In this document: in pieces, positions 7,882 to 14,899 of the stretch
How the letters are laid out: each line of letters starts with the position of its first letter
How positions within the stretch are numbered: the stretch's first letter is position 1
Assembly: GCA_014729675.1 (NCBI GenBank)
Contig: WJJM01000007.1
Span: 1 to 37,774, forward strand
Source of the DNA: Candidatus Woesearchaeota archaeon
GTDB taxonomy: Archaea > Nanobdellota > Nanobdellia > Woesearchaeales > WJKL01
DNA: 37,774 bases
Direction of reading: 5' to 3'
The notes under the pieces: generated by a model
Database searches by the model: none
What the model saw: the letters and a program-made list of their open reading frames with translations, nothing else
What the model was told of the DNA's origin: nothing
Translations under genes and position numbers: made by a program

Positions 7882-8147
7882 TATTCAATCCCTTTTTTTG
7901 CATTATCAGACAGCATCATCAACCTCTTCTTCATAACTGTTGTTTCTGTTCTTTAAATACTTTACCTATGAGAAAAAGAAAATATTCAGAGAAAACAGAT
8001 GAGATCGTAAGAATAGATATCAACCAAAGGTTGGCTCATATTTGCCAATATTACTTCATCTTGCATCTATGGGCAAATCTAGAATCATAATAACTAAGGT
8101 TTTCTAATCTTAAAAAAACCATTATCCCAGAAATAACTGATAAATAT
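7882..8147. other. intergenic spacer with a promoter-like box and inverted repeats
   Basis: No gene is supported here. A plus-strand TTTAAATA box (7952-7959) is followed by an ATG only about 10 bases later, too close for a leaderless start, so any transcript would begin near 7980. Downstream are CCAA-AGG-TTGG and the inverted pair ATTTGCC...GGCAAAT (about 8039-8077). A small RNA is possible but not identifiable. Confidence 0.3.
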
Positions 8148-8351
8148 TTAATCTTTCTCAGAAATCTTCTTATTTATCTTCTCAACTACTTTATCAGCAT
8201 CTATCCCATGCGCAGCACAGCCTTCTTCTATATTTTCAAAATGCGCAGCAGCACATCCAAGGCAGTGCATACCTTCTTCCATGAACACTTCAGCTGATTC
8301 AGGATGCTTTTCAACAACCTCAGATATCTTATCTTTTTTTGATATTTTCAT
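8148..8351 (-). CDS. DUF1858 redox-disulfide domain protein
   Basis: This 67-residue protein matches the short DUF1858 family, also described as a hybrid-cluster-protein-associated redox disulfide domain. It has a KISEVVEKHPESAEVFMEEGMHCLGC core with C30 and C33 as a CxxC pair and a third cysteine, C45, in EEGCAAHGID. Such proteins are common in anaerobes; their molecular role is unclear and probably involves thiol or metal chemistry. The start overlaps the end of the upstream basic protein by 4 bases, indicating translational coupling. Confidence 0.85.
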   Translation of the reverse strand: MKISKKDKISEVVEKHPESAEVFMEEGMHCLGCAAAHFENIEEGCAAHGIDADKVVEKINKKISEKD

Positions 8352-8530
8352 TCTTTATCTACTCTATACTTATGATCACTCAATCTAGTTATCTTATAAT
8401 CAGAAATCTTGTTCTTTTCTGCATATTCTTTTGCTTTTTCTTCTGTCTTAAAGGTCTTAGGCCTTTGTCTTGCTCTTCTTTTACTGTTCTTCCTGTTAGG
8501 AAGCCTTTTGCTGTAAAATGTAGATCCCAT
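8348..8530 (-). CDS. small basic conserved hypothetical protein
   Basis: The 60-residue protein is very basic: the N-terminal half reads SKRLPNRKNSKRRARQRPK, followed by a short alpha-helix (KTEEKAKEYAEKN) and a beta-like tail (YKITRLSDHKYRVDK). The pattern suggests nucleic-acid or ribosome binding but no family is recognised. It overlaps the DUF1858 gene by 4 bases. ATG 8530 begins with MGSTFYS. Confidence 0.65.
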   Translation of the reverse strand: MGSTFYSKRLPNRKNSKRRARQRPKTFKTEEKAKEYAEKNKISDYKITRLSDHKYRVDKE

Positions 8531-8589
8531 GTTGAAAACACAAAACTATGACTATTTATAAACCTTTTGAAAAATCTATATCATGATTT

Positions 8590-8820
8590 CTAGTAATAAG
8601 AATAATCTTTTCTATTATTGAAATATTTTATAGATCCTTCTGAAAGATATTTTCTCTTTTTCAGATATATTTTTCTTAAAAAATTATCTTTATATTTTAT
8701 CTCTATGTAATCCACCTCTTGTCCTGATTTTATTAACCTGGACACTGTCACAGAAGCCCTTTTTCTAGCAATATTATCCACTATCCTGCATAGTTCTTTT
8801 TTCGGAAATTTATCATGCAT
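8590..8820 (-). CDS. small lysine-rich hypothetical protein
   Basis: The 76-residue protein is lysine- and tyrosine-rich and ends in YFNNRKDYSYY. A helical N-terminus (ELCRIVDNIARKRASVTVSRLIKSG) precedes a beta-like segment (VDYIEIKYKDNFLRKIYLKKRKYLS). No family is recognised. It sits between two convincing minus-strand genes in the same orientation, with normal spacing, which is the main support. Confidence 0.5.
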   Translation of the reverse strand: MHDKFPKKELCRIVDNIARKRASVTVSRLIKSGQEVDYIEIKYKDNFLRKIYLKKRKYLSEGSIKYFNNRKDYSYY

Positions 8821-8867
8821 CCCATAGTATACCTATATTAAAACGCCTTAAAAAACTTAATCAATAA

Positions 8868-10082
8868 TTAAAGTATAAAATAGAATATAACAGGCAGAAG
8901 CAAACACCCCATGGCCAATGACTTCTTTACATTAAACAAAGAAGGCAGCATGCCTATAGAAGAGGACACGATCAGGACAAATAACCCAATAAAAGAAGAA
9001 AAATAAAAAACAAGGACTGCAACCAATCCGATCACACCAAAAGCCAGTTTATCATAGTCAACCTTAGTTATAAATCTTGAAAAAACCCTTGTAAGGCCCA
9101 TCGCTAGAAATGTAGCTATACCTCCTGCTATCAGAGCAGAGCATAAAAAAACTACAAATGCATCAATCTCAATCGACTTTAATATCTCAAGTACAGCCAC
9201 GACAGCTCCGTTCCTTGCTTTTTCTAAAGTTAACAATGTAACAAGGCTAAAGACAAAATTCACAGTATTTATCCCGCCAACAAGCACTATAAATCCATAA
9301 TTCCCGATCCTCCCTACAAGTTGAGAACCGATTATTGCTGCCTGTGCAGCACCCAGCCCCGGAAACATGCCTGTGAGGGATCCTGAAAATGTCCCTGCCC
9401 CCACAGTCTTAATAAGGCTTTTAGGACCCACCTGTATATCTTCTGTAATCCTCTGTTCTGGAATAATTGTCTTATTAAGAAGAGACAGCACCAGCATGCT
9501 TATTCCAAAAAGCCCGGAAAGCATAGGAAACAAAGGCTGCTCAAGATTAGGAAAATTTAGCACTATGATGCCTAATATCCCTGTAAACAAAAACACAACA
9601 GTCCCTTTCATCTTGCCCCCAATACCCTTCTCTTTTGCTATCATAAAAACAACAACAAAAAGAAGTATCCATCCGATATAAGGCTGGACAAAAGAATAGA
9701 CAGAAGGAACAACAGGGACAAGCAAAGGAATGACAGCAATAACAGCAATCAAACAAAGCAGACTCCCTATGGTGGCAAGCTTCACAGCTTCAAAACCCCT
9801 CCCTTCAAGCAGCAGCTTATGCCCTGGCAGCACAGCCAAAGCAGTATCAGCATCCGGAGCTCCCAAAAACACAGAAGGTATCACATCCAAGAACGTATGA
9901 GTGACAGCCATTGCTATGATAAACACCCCAAGCACAACAGGCCCTACAAACCCAAGAAAATATCCAGACACAGAGATAAGCAAAAGACTTACTAGATTTA
10001 TATGTATCCCAGGAATAAGGCCAGTTATGATCCCAAAAAAGCAACCTATAAGAACAGCAGAAATAACCTCTAAAAACATCAT
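8868..10082 (-). CDS. TctA-family integral membrane protein
   Basis: The 404-residue protein has about ten to twelve membrane helices and resembles the TctA (PF01970) family. Family-like motifs are GIITGLIPGIHINLV near the start, SVFLGAPDADTALAVLPGHKLLLEGRG (residues ~70-95) and GSLTGMFPGLGAAQAAII in the second half, an internal repeat of the first motif. In bacteria TctA is the large membrane subunit of tricarboxylate transporters with TctB and TctC; neither is visible here, as is usual for archaeal stand-alone members. Substrate is unknown. The ATG overlaps the stop codon of the OB-fold gene by 4 bases. Confidence 0.82.
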   Translation of the reverse strand: MMFLEVISAVLIGCFFGIITGLIPGIHINLVSLLLISVSGYFLGFVGPVVLGVFIIAMAVTHTFLDVIPSVFLGAPDADTALAVLPGHKLLLEGRGFEAVKLATIGSLLCLIAVIAVIPLLVPVVPSVYSFVQPYIGWILLFVVVFMIAKEKGIGGKMKGTVVFLFTGILGIIVLNFPNLEQPLFPMLSGLFGISMLVLSLLNKTIIPEQRITEDIQVGPKSLIKTVGAGTFSGSLTGMFPGLGAAQAAIIGSQLVGRIGNYGFIVLVGGINTVNFVFSLVTLLTLEKARNGAVVAVLEILKSIEIDAFVVFLCSALIAGGIATFLAMGLTRVFSRFITKVDYDKLAFGVIGLVAVLVFYFSSFIGLFVLIVSSSIGMLPSLFNVKKSLAMGCLLLPVIFYFIL

Positions 10083-10429
10083 GTTTTCTCCACCCTGTTC
10101 CCGATCACCTCCAGTTTTCCTTCATATTCTTCAACACTTCCTGTTATCATAACATAATCTCCTTCATCTATCATCACTGGCCCATCTTTAAACAATATAA
10201 CATCTATATCCTCTATCTTCTCCTGAGCAACTTCAAGAAAAAGCACCTTATCGAGATCATTTACTCTTTTTACCTTTCCTGAGATCCTTACATCTTTGTC
10301 AATATCAGAAAAATCAATCTTATCTATGCTTGTTTCATCTATCTCAACATTCTCAGAAATGCCCCATAGCACAATTATGCCTATCAAAGAGCATACTAAA
10401 GCCAGCTTTAACAGATTCTTTTCTTTCAT
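10079..10429 (-). CDS. membrane-anchored OB-fold protein
   Basis: The 116-residue protein has one N-terminal membrane helix (LLKLALVCSLIGIIVLWGIS). A single OB-fold-like domain follows (DVRISGKVKRVNDLDKVLFLEVAQEKIEDIDVILFK ... IDEGDYVMITGSVEEYEGKLEVIGNRVE). Its pattern recalls tRNA_anti/exonuclease VII-type OB domains found as short anchored proteins in many archaea. The domain probably faces outward. It is translationally coupled to the TctA-like gene through a 4-base overlap. The ligand is unknown. Confidence 0.7.
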   Translation of the reverse strand: MKEKNLLKLALVCSLIGIIVLWGISENVEIDETSIDKIDFSDIDKDVRISGKVKRVNDLDKVLFLEVAQEKIEDIDVILFKDGPVMIDEGDYVMITGSVEEYEGKLEVIGNRVEKT

Positions 10430-10487
10430 CTTAACAAGTACCTATCAGAACTCTTTTTTAATTAAAAAAAACAAATAAAAAATAAAT

Positions 10488-11093
10488 CTATTCTACTGTT
10501 ATATCTCCTGAAGTATCAGGATAGTTGGTTGTACTATACCACATATATTCCCCTGTCTCATTGAAAATATGCTCTACAGTTTGACCGTTTAGCAGCTCCA
10601 TACCCGGATCAAGCAAAGGATCGCTTTTGGTCCCATCTTCCTCATATCTCATGATGTTTATCCTATGCCTGAAATTAGGCTGTTCGCTTGTCCATTTGAC
10701 TGTATTCCCAACCTCAATCTCAAGATCTTCAGGTTCTCCCTGAAAGTTAATCATTGTTATCTCGTGTATCCCTGGCTCTGCATCTTCAGAAGTCTCATTG
10801 TTTTCTGTATCTGTCTCATTTACAGAGTTTTCATCATCCTCTGTATCATCTTCAACCAATCCAGCATCCTCATTCATCTGTTCAAGCAAGGCTTTGGTGT
10901 CAGTATCATCTTCCTGGCTGTTATCTGTGCCTGAATCATCACTTTCATTATCAGTCTCATCTGTAACAACCACATCCACATTTCCTTCTTCAGGCCCGTG
11001 ATCAACAATAGCCCCCTCTTCAGTGGTTTCACTGCCGCATCCACTTAAAGTTATCAACGCTGCAATCAAAATCATACTTGATATATATTTCAT
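10488..11093 (-). CDS. lipoprotein with a cupredoxin-like domain lacking the copper ligands
   Basis: The 201-residue protein has a lipobox LSGC (C19) after a hydrophobic signal, then a long Asp/Glu/Asn/Thr-rich linker (~20-107), a typical exported spacer. Residues ~108-201 follow the cupredoxin pattern (ITMINFQGEPEDLEIEVGNTVKW ... FRHRINI ... GEYMWYSTTNYPDTSGDITV). The usual C-x(n)-H-x(n)-M ligand loop is replaced by S, N/Y and T; only the first histidine (FRHR) remains. Copper binding is therefore doubtful and the fold may be structural. AGGATGATC precedes the ATG as a ribosome site. The gene is divergent from lonB. Confidence 0.75.
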   Translation of the reverse strand: MKYISSMILIAALITLSGCGSETTEEGAIVDHGPEEGNVDVVVTDETDNESDDSGTDNSQEDDTDTKALLEQMNEDAGLVEDDTEDDENSVNETDTENNETSEDAEPGIHEITMINFQGEPEDLEIEVGNTVKWTSEQPNFRHRINIMRYEEDGTKSDPLLDPGMELLNGQTVEHIFNETGEYMWYSTTNYPDTSGDITVE

Positions 11094-11121
11094 GATATGA
11101 TCATCCTCCTATTCATTGTTA

Positions 11122-11141
11122 AAGAAATATAAATATTTCTT
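11122..11141. promoter_or_regulatory. 20-bp perfect palindrome in the lonB/cupredoxin divergent promoter region
   Basis: AAGAAATAT-aa-ATATTTCTT is a perfect 9-bp inverted repeat. It contains the TATA-like core for the minus-strand lipoprotein gene and lies about 25-40 bases upstream of the lonB TATA box (TTTATATAAA at 11161-11170). It could be an operator, but AT-rich palindromes also arise by chance. Confidence 0.4.
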
Positions 11142-11192
11142 ATTTATAAAGATATCGAAATTTATATAAATTAAACCTTTTTCAAAATATTG

Positions 11193-13061
11193 ATGACTCC
11201 AAAACTAGACATCAAGTCTACTAAAGATATCAAAGTGCCTTCTAATATCATTGACCAGGTAATAGGTCAGGAAAGCGCAGTAGAGGTTGTAAAGAAGGCT
11301 GCAGAACAGAGAAGGCATGTATTCCTTATCGGAGAGCCAGGGACAGGAAAGTCCATGCTTGGTCTTGCTCTTGCAGAGCTTTTGCCTAAAGAAGAGCTTG
11401 TAGACATATTATCTCTCCCAAACATCAATGATGAGAATCAGCCTATCATCAAGACAGTAGATGCAGGGGAAGGAAGAAAGATAATTAAGAATGCAAAGCT
11501 CCAGTCAGCAGGCATGTTCCGTACTCAGAATATCATTTTTTTCATACTTTTGATACTTGCTATGATCTCCCCATGGTGGGCAAGGTCATATTATAATTCA
11601 GACATAATGTTTGCAGCATTTTTCCTTGGAGGAATGTTTTTCCTTGTCGCATTTGTAATTTTCATGAATTTCGGAAAAAGGATGGCTGCCTCAAAAGAGC
11701 AGTCTCCAAAAGTCATAGTTGACAATTACAATAAGAAGCAGGCTTCATTTTTAGATGCTACTGGAGCAAAAGCAGGAGCATTGTTGGGAGATGTCCTTCA
11801 CGATCCTTTCCAGTCAGGAGGGCTTGGAACTCCTGCCCATGAGAGGGTTGTTGCAGGAATGATCCACAAGACTAACAAAGGAGTACTTTTCATAGACGAG
11901 ATAGCTACTCTTGAGCCTTCAACACAGCAGGAACTCCTGACAGCTTTACAGGAGGGAAAATATTCTATAACAGGACAATCTGAAAGGTCTGCTGGAGCTA
12001 TGGTAAGGACAGAGCCTGTTCCTTGTAGGTTTATCCTTGTAGCTGCAGGAAATACAGAAACAATAAAGCATATGCATCCTGCATTAAGGTCGAGGATAAG
12101 GGGTTATGGGTATGAGGTTCATATGAATGACACCATCCCAGACACGCCTGAAAACCAGATGAAGATAGCAAGATTTGTGGCTCAGGAAGTCAAGAAAGAC
12201 GGAAAGATCCCCCATTTCAGCAAACAGGCTATATTAAGCATGATAGAAGAAGCAAGAAGAAGAGCAAACAGGAAAGGCCATTTAACATTAAGGCTCAGGG
12301 AACTTGGAGGGCTTATAAGGGCTGCAGGAGACATAGCAAGGGAGGAAAAATCCAAAATTGTTGAAAAAAAGCACATACTTGGTGCAAAGAAGATAGCAAG
12401 GACACTTGAGCAGCAGATATCAGACAAATACATAGAGAGAAAAAAAGAATATGAAGTGATACTCACAAAAGGAAAAAAGGTAGGAAGAGTAAATGGTCTT
12501 GCAGTTATAGGTGCACAGGATGCATATTCAGGTATAATCCTTCCTATTGACTCAGAAGTCACTCCTGGCGGAAAAGAGAAAGAGATAATCGCCACAGGAA
12601 AACTTGGGGACATAGCAAAAGAAGCAGTAAAAAACGTATCAGCTATAATAAAAAAGCATTTTGGAGAGGACATTAAGGAAACATATGACATCTATGTGCA
12701 GTTTCTTCAGACATATGAGGGGGTAGAAGGAGACTCGGCATCAATCGCAGTGGCAACTTCTATAATTTCTGCATTAAAAAAGCTGCCAGTAAGGCAGGAT
12801 ACAGCAATGACTGGCTCATTATCTGTAAGAGGAGACGTGCTTCCTGTAGGAGGAGTATCTTCAAAAGTAGAGGCAGCGATAGAAGCAGGATTAAAAAGGA
12901 TAATAGTGCCCAAATCAAACATCAATGACATAGTGCTTTCAAAACAAAAATTAAGCAATATAAAGATAATACCTGTAGAGCACATATTCGAAGTCCTAAA
13001 AGAATCTCTTGACTGGAAAAATAACAAGAGCCTTCTGAACAGGCTAACTAATAATATATAG
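11193..13061 (+). CDS. lonB: membrane-bound archaeal Lon protease
   Basis: The 622-residue LonB is an ATP-dependent membrane protease that degrades misfolded and regulatory proteins. Walker A is GEPGTGKS (47-54). Two membrane helices (~112-160, [16 protein letters not shown] and [18 protein letters not shown]) are inserted in the AAA+ domain, as in archaeal LonB. The Walker B-like motif is [11 protein letters not shown]. The protease domain has the catalytic dyad Ser515 (EGDSAS) and Lys558 (VSSKVEA), 43 residues apart as in other Lon proteases. ATG 11193 is chosen over an adjacent TTG because the TTTATATAAA box lies about 26 bases upstream. Confidence 0.95.
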   Translation: MTPKLDIKSTKDIKVPSNIIDQVIGQESAVEVVKKAAEQRRHVFLIGEPGTGKSMLGLALAELLPKEELVDILSLPNINDENQPIIKTVDAGEGRKIIKNAKLQSAGMFRTQNIIFFILLILAMISPWWARSYYNSDIMFAAFFLGGMFFLVAFVIFMNFGKRMAASKEQSPKVIVDNYNKKQASFLDATGAKAGALLGDVLHDPFQSGGLGTPAHERVVAGMIHKTNKGVLFIDEIATLEPSTQQELLTALQEGKYSITGQSERSAGAMVRTEPVPCRFILVAAGNTETIKHMHPALRSRIRGYGYEVHMNDTIPDTPENQMKIARFVAQEVKKDGKIPHFSKQAILSMIEEARRRANRKGHLTLRLRELGGLIRAAGDIAREEKSKIVEKKHILGAKKIARTLEQQISDKYIERKKEYEVILTKGKKVGRVNGLAVIGAQDAYSGIILPIDSEVTPGGKEKEIIATGKLGDIAKEAVKNVSAIIKKHFGEDIKETYDIYVQFLQTYEGVEGDSASIAVATSIISALKKLPVRQDTAMTGSLSVRGDVLPVGGVSSKVEAAIEAGLKRIIVPKSNINDIVLSKQKLSNIKIIPVEHIFEVLKESLDWKNNKSLLNRLTNNI

Positions 13062-13106
13062 TCTATTTGCGAAAGCTTTTTAAACGATTCAGATTAAAAG
13101 ATTAAT

Positions 13107-13286
13107 ATGATAAAAGACATAAAAGAAGTAAAGGAATGTCCTGAATGTGCAAGCACAGACATAATCCACAACCACAAGAATCAGCAGGTTATCTGTAGGA
13201 CTTGCGGGATGATATACGAGCCCATGGCTGAAGAGCGCGAAGAAAAGTTTGAAAAAGCAGCAGGACTTGACAAGAAAGAAGAATGA
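13107..13286 (+). CDS. stand-alone TFIIB-type zinc ribbon protein
   Basis: The 59-residue protein is almost entirely one zinc ribbon: KECPECASTDIIHNHKNQQ then VICRTCGMIYEP, with zinc ligands C11, C14, C30 and C33. The spacing and the ST(D)II...V(I)CRxCG pattern match the N-terminal ribbon of archaeal TFB/TFIIB, which recruits RNA polymerase. The cyclin-like core of TFB is absent; only a short acidic/basic tail follows. A CTTTTTAAAC box about 26 bases before the ATG supports a leaderless gene of its own, 45 bases after lonB. It may be a small transcription modulator, but zinc ribbons of this type also occur in unrelated proteins. Confidence 0.75.
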   Translation: MIKDIKEVKECPECASTDIIHNHKNQQVICRTCGMIYEPMAEEREEKFEKAAGLDKKEE

Positions 13287-13319
13287 TTTTTTCTTTGTAT
13301 TTCTTATAGGTACATCTAT

Positions 13320-14303
13320 TTACTTCCAGTTGACTTCTACTTCATCAGTTCTTTGATAGGGATATATCCTGCTTTCTATAATCTTTATTTTTTTGCCTGC
13401 CTTATACTCAAGAATTCCCTGCCAGCAGATCATTGCAGCATTATCCACTAAGAACTGCATCTCCGGAACAAAGCACCTGGCTCCTCTTTCCTCGCACATT
13501 TTTCTTGCCATCTCCTGAAGTCTTTTGTTGCATGCAACTCCTCCACCTAACAACAATTCTTTCTTTCCGCAGTGAGCCATAGCTCTTTCAGAAACTTCAA
13601 GCAGCATGGCAAATACAGTTTCCTGCACACTATAACAAAGATCTTCTTTTGAATATTTTCCAGAATCAACTTTCTGTTTTAAGTTGGTCAATATACCTCC
13701 AAAACTTACATCCATGCCTTTCACACTGTAAGGCAATTCAATAAAATTCTTTCCTTTCAAAGCCAGTTCATAAACTTTAGGCCCTCCTGGAAAACCCAAT
13801 CCAAGATATCTTGCAAAACTGTCAAGAAAATTTCCAACTCCTCCATCCAGACTTTCTCCAAAGATCCTGTATTTTCCAGCTTCATAAGCTATTATTTGGG
13901 TATTGGCTCCAGATGCATAAAGAAGTACAGGGTCTGTAGCTCCGGTCAATAATTCGCCTATAGAAAGATGAGCTATGCAGTGATTTATCCCGATAAGAGG
14001 CTTGCCAAGCTTTGCAGCCAGGCTTCTTGCAGTAAAGGCACCTATCCTCAAACAATGTCCTATTCCAGGGGCCTGTGAAAAAGCGATAAGATCCACATCA
14101 TCCAGCATTATGTCTGCAGCCTGCAGAGCATCTTTGATAACTTTATCACATACCTCAACATGATGCTCAGCAGCCTTGGCTGGTATTATCCCTCCTGTTT
14201 CAGTAGTAAATGTATCTTTGACATTAGCTAAGACATTTCCTTCATCATCCATAATCCCTACGCCAAAAGTGTGTGCAGTACTTTCAATCCCTAAACATAT
14301 CAT
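13320..14303 (-). CDS. kae1: tRNA N6-threonylcarbamoyladenosine synthesis protein Kae1
   Basis: The 327-residue Kae1/TsaD/OSGEP-family ATPase is the catalytic KEOPS subunit that puts threonylcarbamoyl on A37 of ANN-decoding tRNAs. The start MICLGIESTAHTFGVGI matches the family. The metal-binding HxxxH is H108/H112 (GINHCIAH), with further motifs FSQAPGIGHCLRIG and LLGGGVACN. ATG 14303 is preferred over a 26-residue N-terminal extension because homologues begin there and an AATAAATAG box lies ~25 bases upstream. The C-terminus lacks the fused Bud32 kinase domain seen in some archaea. It follows the four-helix protein gene by 20 bases. Confidence 0.93.
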   Translation of the reverse strand: MICLGIESTAHTFGVGIMDDEGNVLANVKDTFTTETGGIIPAKAAEHHVEVCDKVIKDALQAADIMLDDVDLIAFSQAPGIGHCLRIGAFTARSLAAKLGKPLIGINHCIAHLSIGELLTGATDPVLLYASGANTQIIAYEAGKYRIFGESLDGGVGNFLDSFARYLGLGFPGGPKVYELALKGKNFIELPYSVKGMDVSFGGILTNLKQKVDSGKYSKEDLCYSVQETVFAMLLEVSERAMAHCGKKELLLGGGVACNKRLQEMARKMCEERGARCFVPEMQFLVDNAAMICWQGILEYKAGKKIKIIESRIYPYQRTDEVEVNWK

Positions 14304-14322
14304 AACAAGGACGAAAAATAAA

Positions 14323-14784
14323 CTATTTATTAAGGTTATTGTTTGATAGGGTAGAATATAGCAAATCTTTTTCCTTTTCAATATCCTTTCTTAAATTATA
14401 TTTTTGGAAAAAACTAGAACCTATATGTTCTTTTTCAAGGTGCCTTATAAAAAGAAATATCTTCTTATTCAATACATCAAGCTGGTTAGAAACCTTGGAG
14501 TGGTCTTTTTTCCTTATATAGCCAAGATCTTTGGATAAGTCAAGCAGGACAGCTAACTCTTTAGCAGAACCATAAGCAATATTAAGAAAATTAAGAAACT
14601 CTCTTGATGATTTTTTAGCACTTCCTTCTGCAATATTTAATGGAACAGATACAGCAGACCTTCTTATCTGGTTAGTGATATTATTTATTTCGTGAGCAGG
14701 GAATTTATCAGTAATCTTATATAGGGTTATAACTAACTTATATGATTTTTGATATATTATATATTTTTTATAATTTCTAGCCAT
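14323..14784 (-). CDS. four-helix bundle protein of the S23/23S-intervening-sequence family
   Basis: The 153-residue protein matches the S23/TIGR02436 four-helix bundle family: YQKSYKLVITLYKITDKFP, then ITNQIRRSAVSVPLNIAEGSAKKSSREFLNFLNIAYGSAKELAVLLDLS, then a long helical tail. In bacteria such proteins were first found inside intervening sequences of 23S rRNA genes and form pentamers; their function is unclear. Here the gene lies about 115 bases past the 23S 3' end in the same direction, not inside it. A TTTAAAATA box ~26 bases before the ATG suggests a separate leaderless transcript. Confidence 0.85.
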   Translation of the reverse strand: MARNYKKYIIYQKSYKLVITLYKITDKFPAHEINNITNQIRRSAVSVPLNIAEGSAKKSSREFLNFLNIAYGSAKELAVLLDLSKDLGYIRKKDHSKVSNQLDVLNKKIFLFIRHLEKEHIGSSFFQKYNLRKDIEKEKDLLYSTLSNNNLNK

Positions 14785-14881
14785 ACAGTTTGTTTAATAA
14801 AAGATTATTTTAAAGTCTTTTGAAAAAATCAAAAGATATAGCTTAAGCTAATTCATGTTTTTTTCTTTAAAAAATAAAAGA

Positions 14882-14897
14882 AAAACCATGCATAAAA
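14882..14897 (-). other. 23S processing stem, 3' half (pairs with 17826-17841)
   Basis: In the transcript, AAAACCATGCATAAAA (5' side, from 17841-17826) pairs perfectly over 16 bases with TTTTATGCATGGTTTT (3' side, 14897-14882). This brings the 23S ends together, as pre-rRNA processing stems do. Pairing continues imperfectly toward the mature ends. Confidence 0.8.
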
Positions 14898-14899
14898 TA

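Noticed and set aside
7827-8090. 87-residue plus-strand ORF
   Set aside because: Its first half overlaps the VIT-like gene on the other strand and the rest has no recognisable pattern; the nearby TATA-like box is badly spaced for its internal ATG.
14304-14381. 26-residue N-terminal extension of Kae1
   Set aside because: Homologues start at MICLGIEST, a TATA box fits the inner ATG, and the extension overlaps the upstream gene's coding end.
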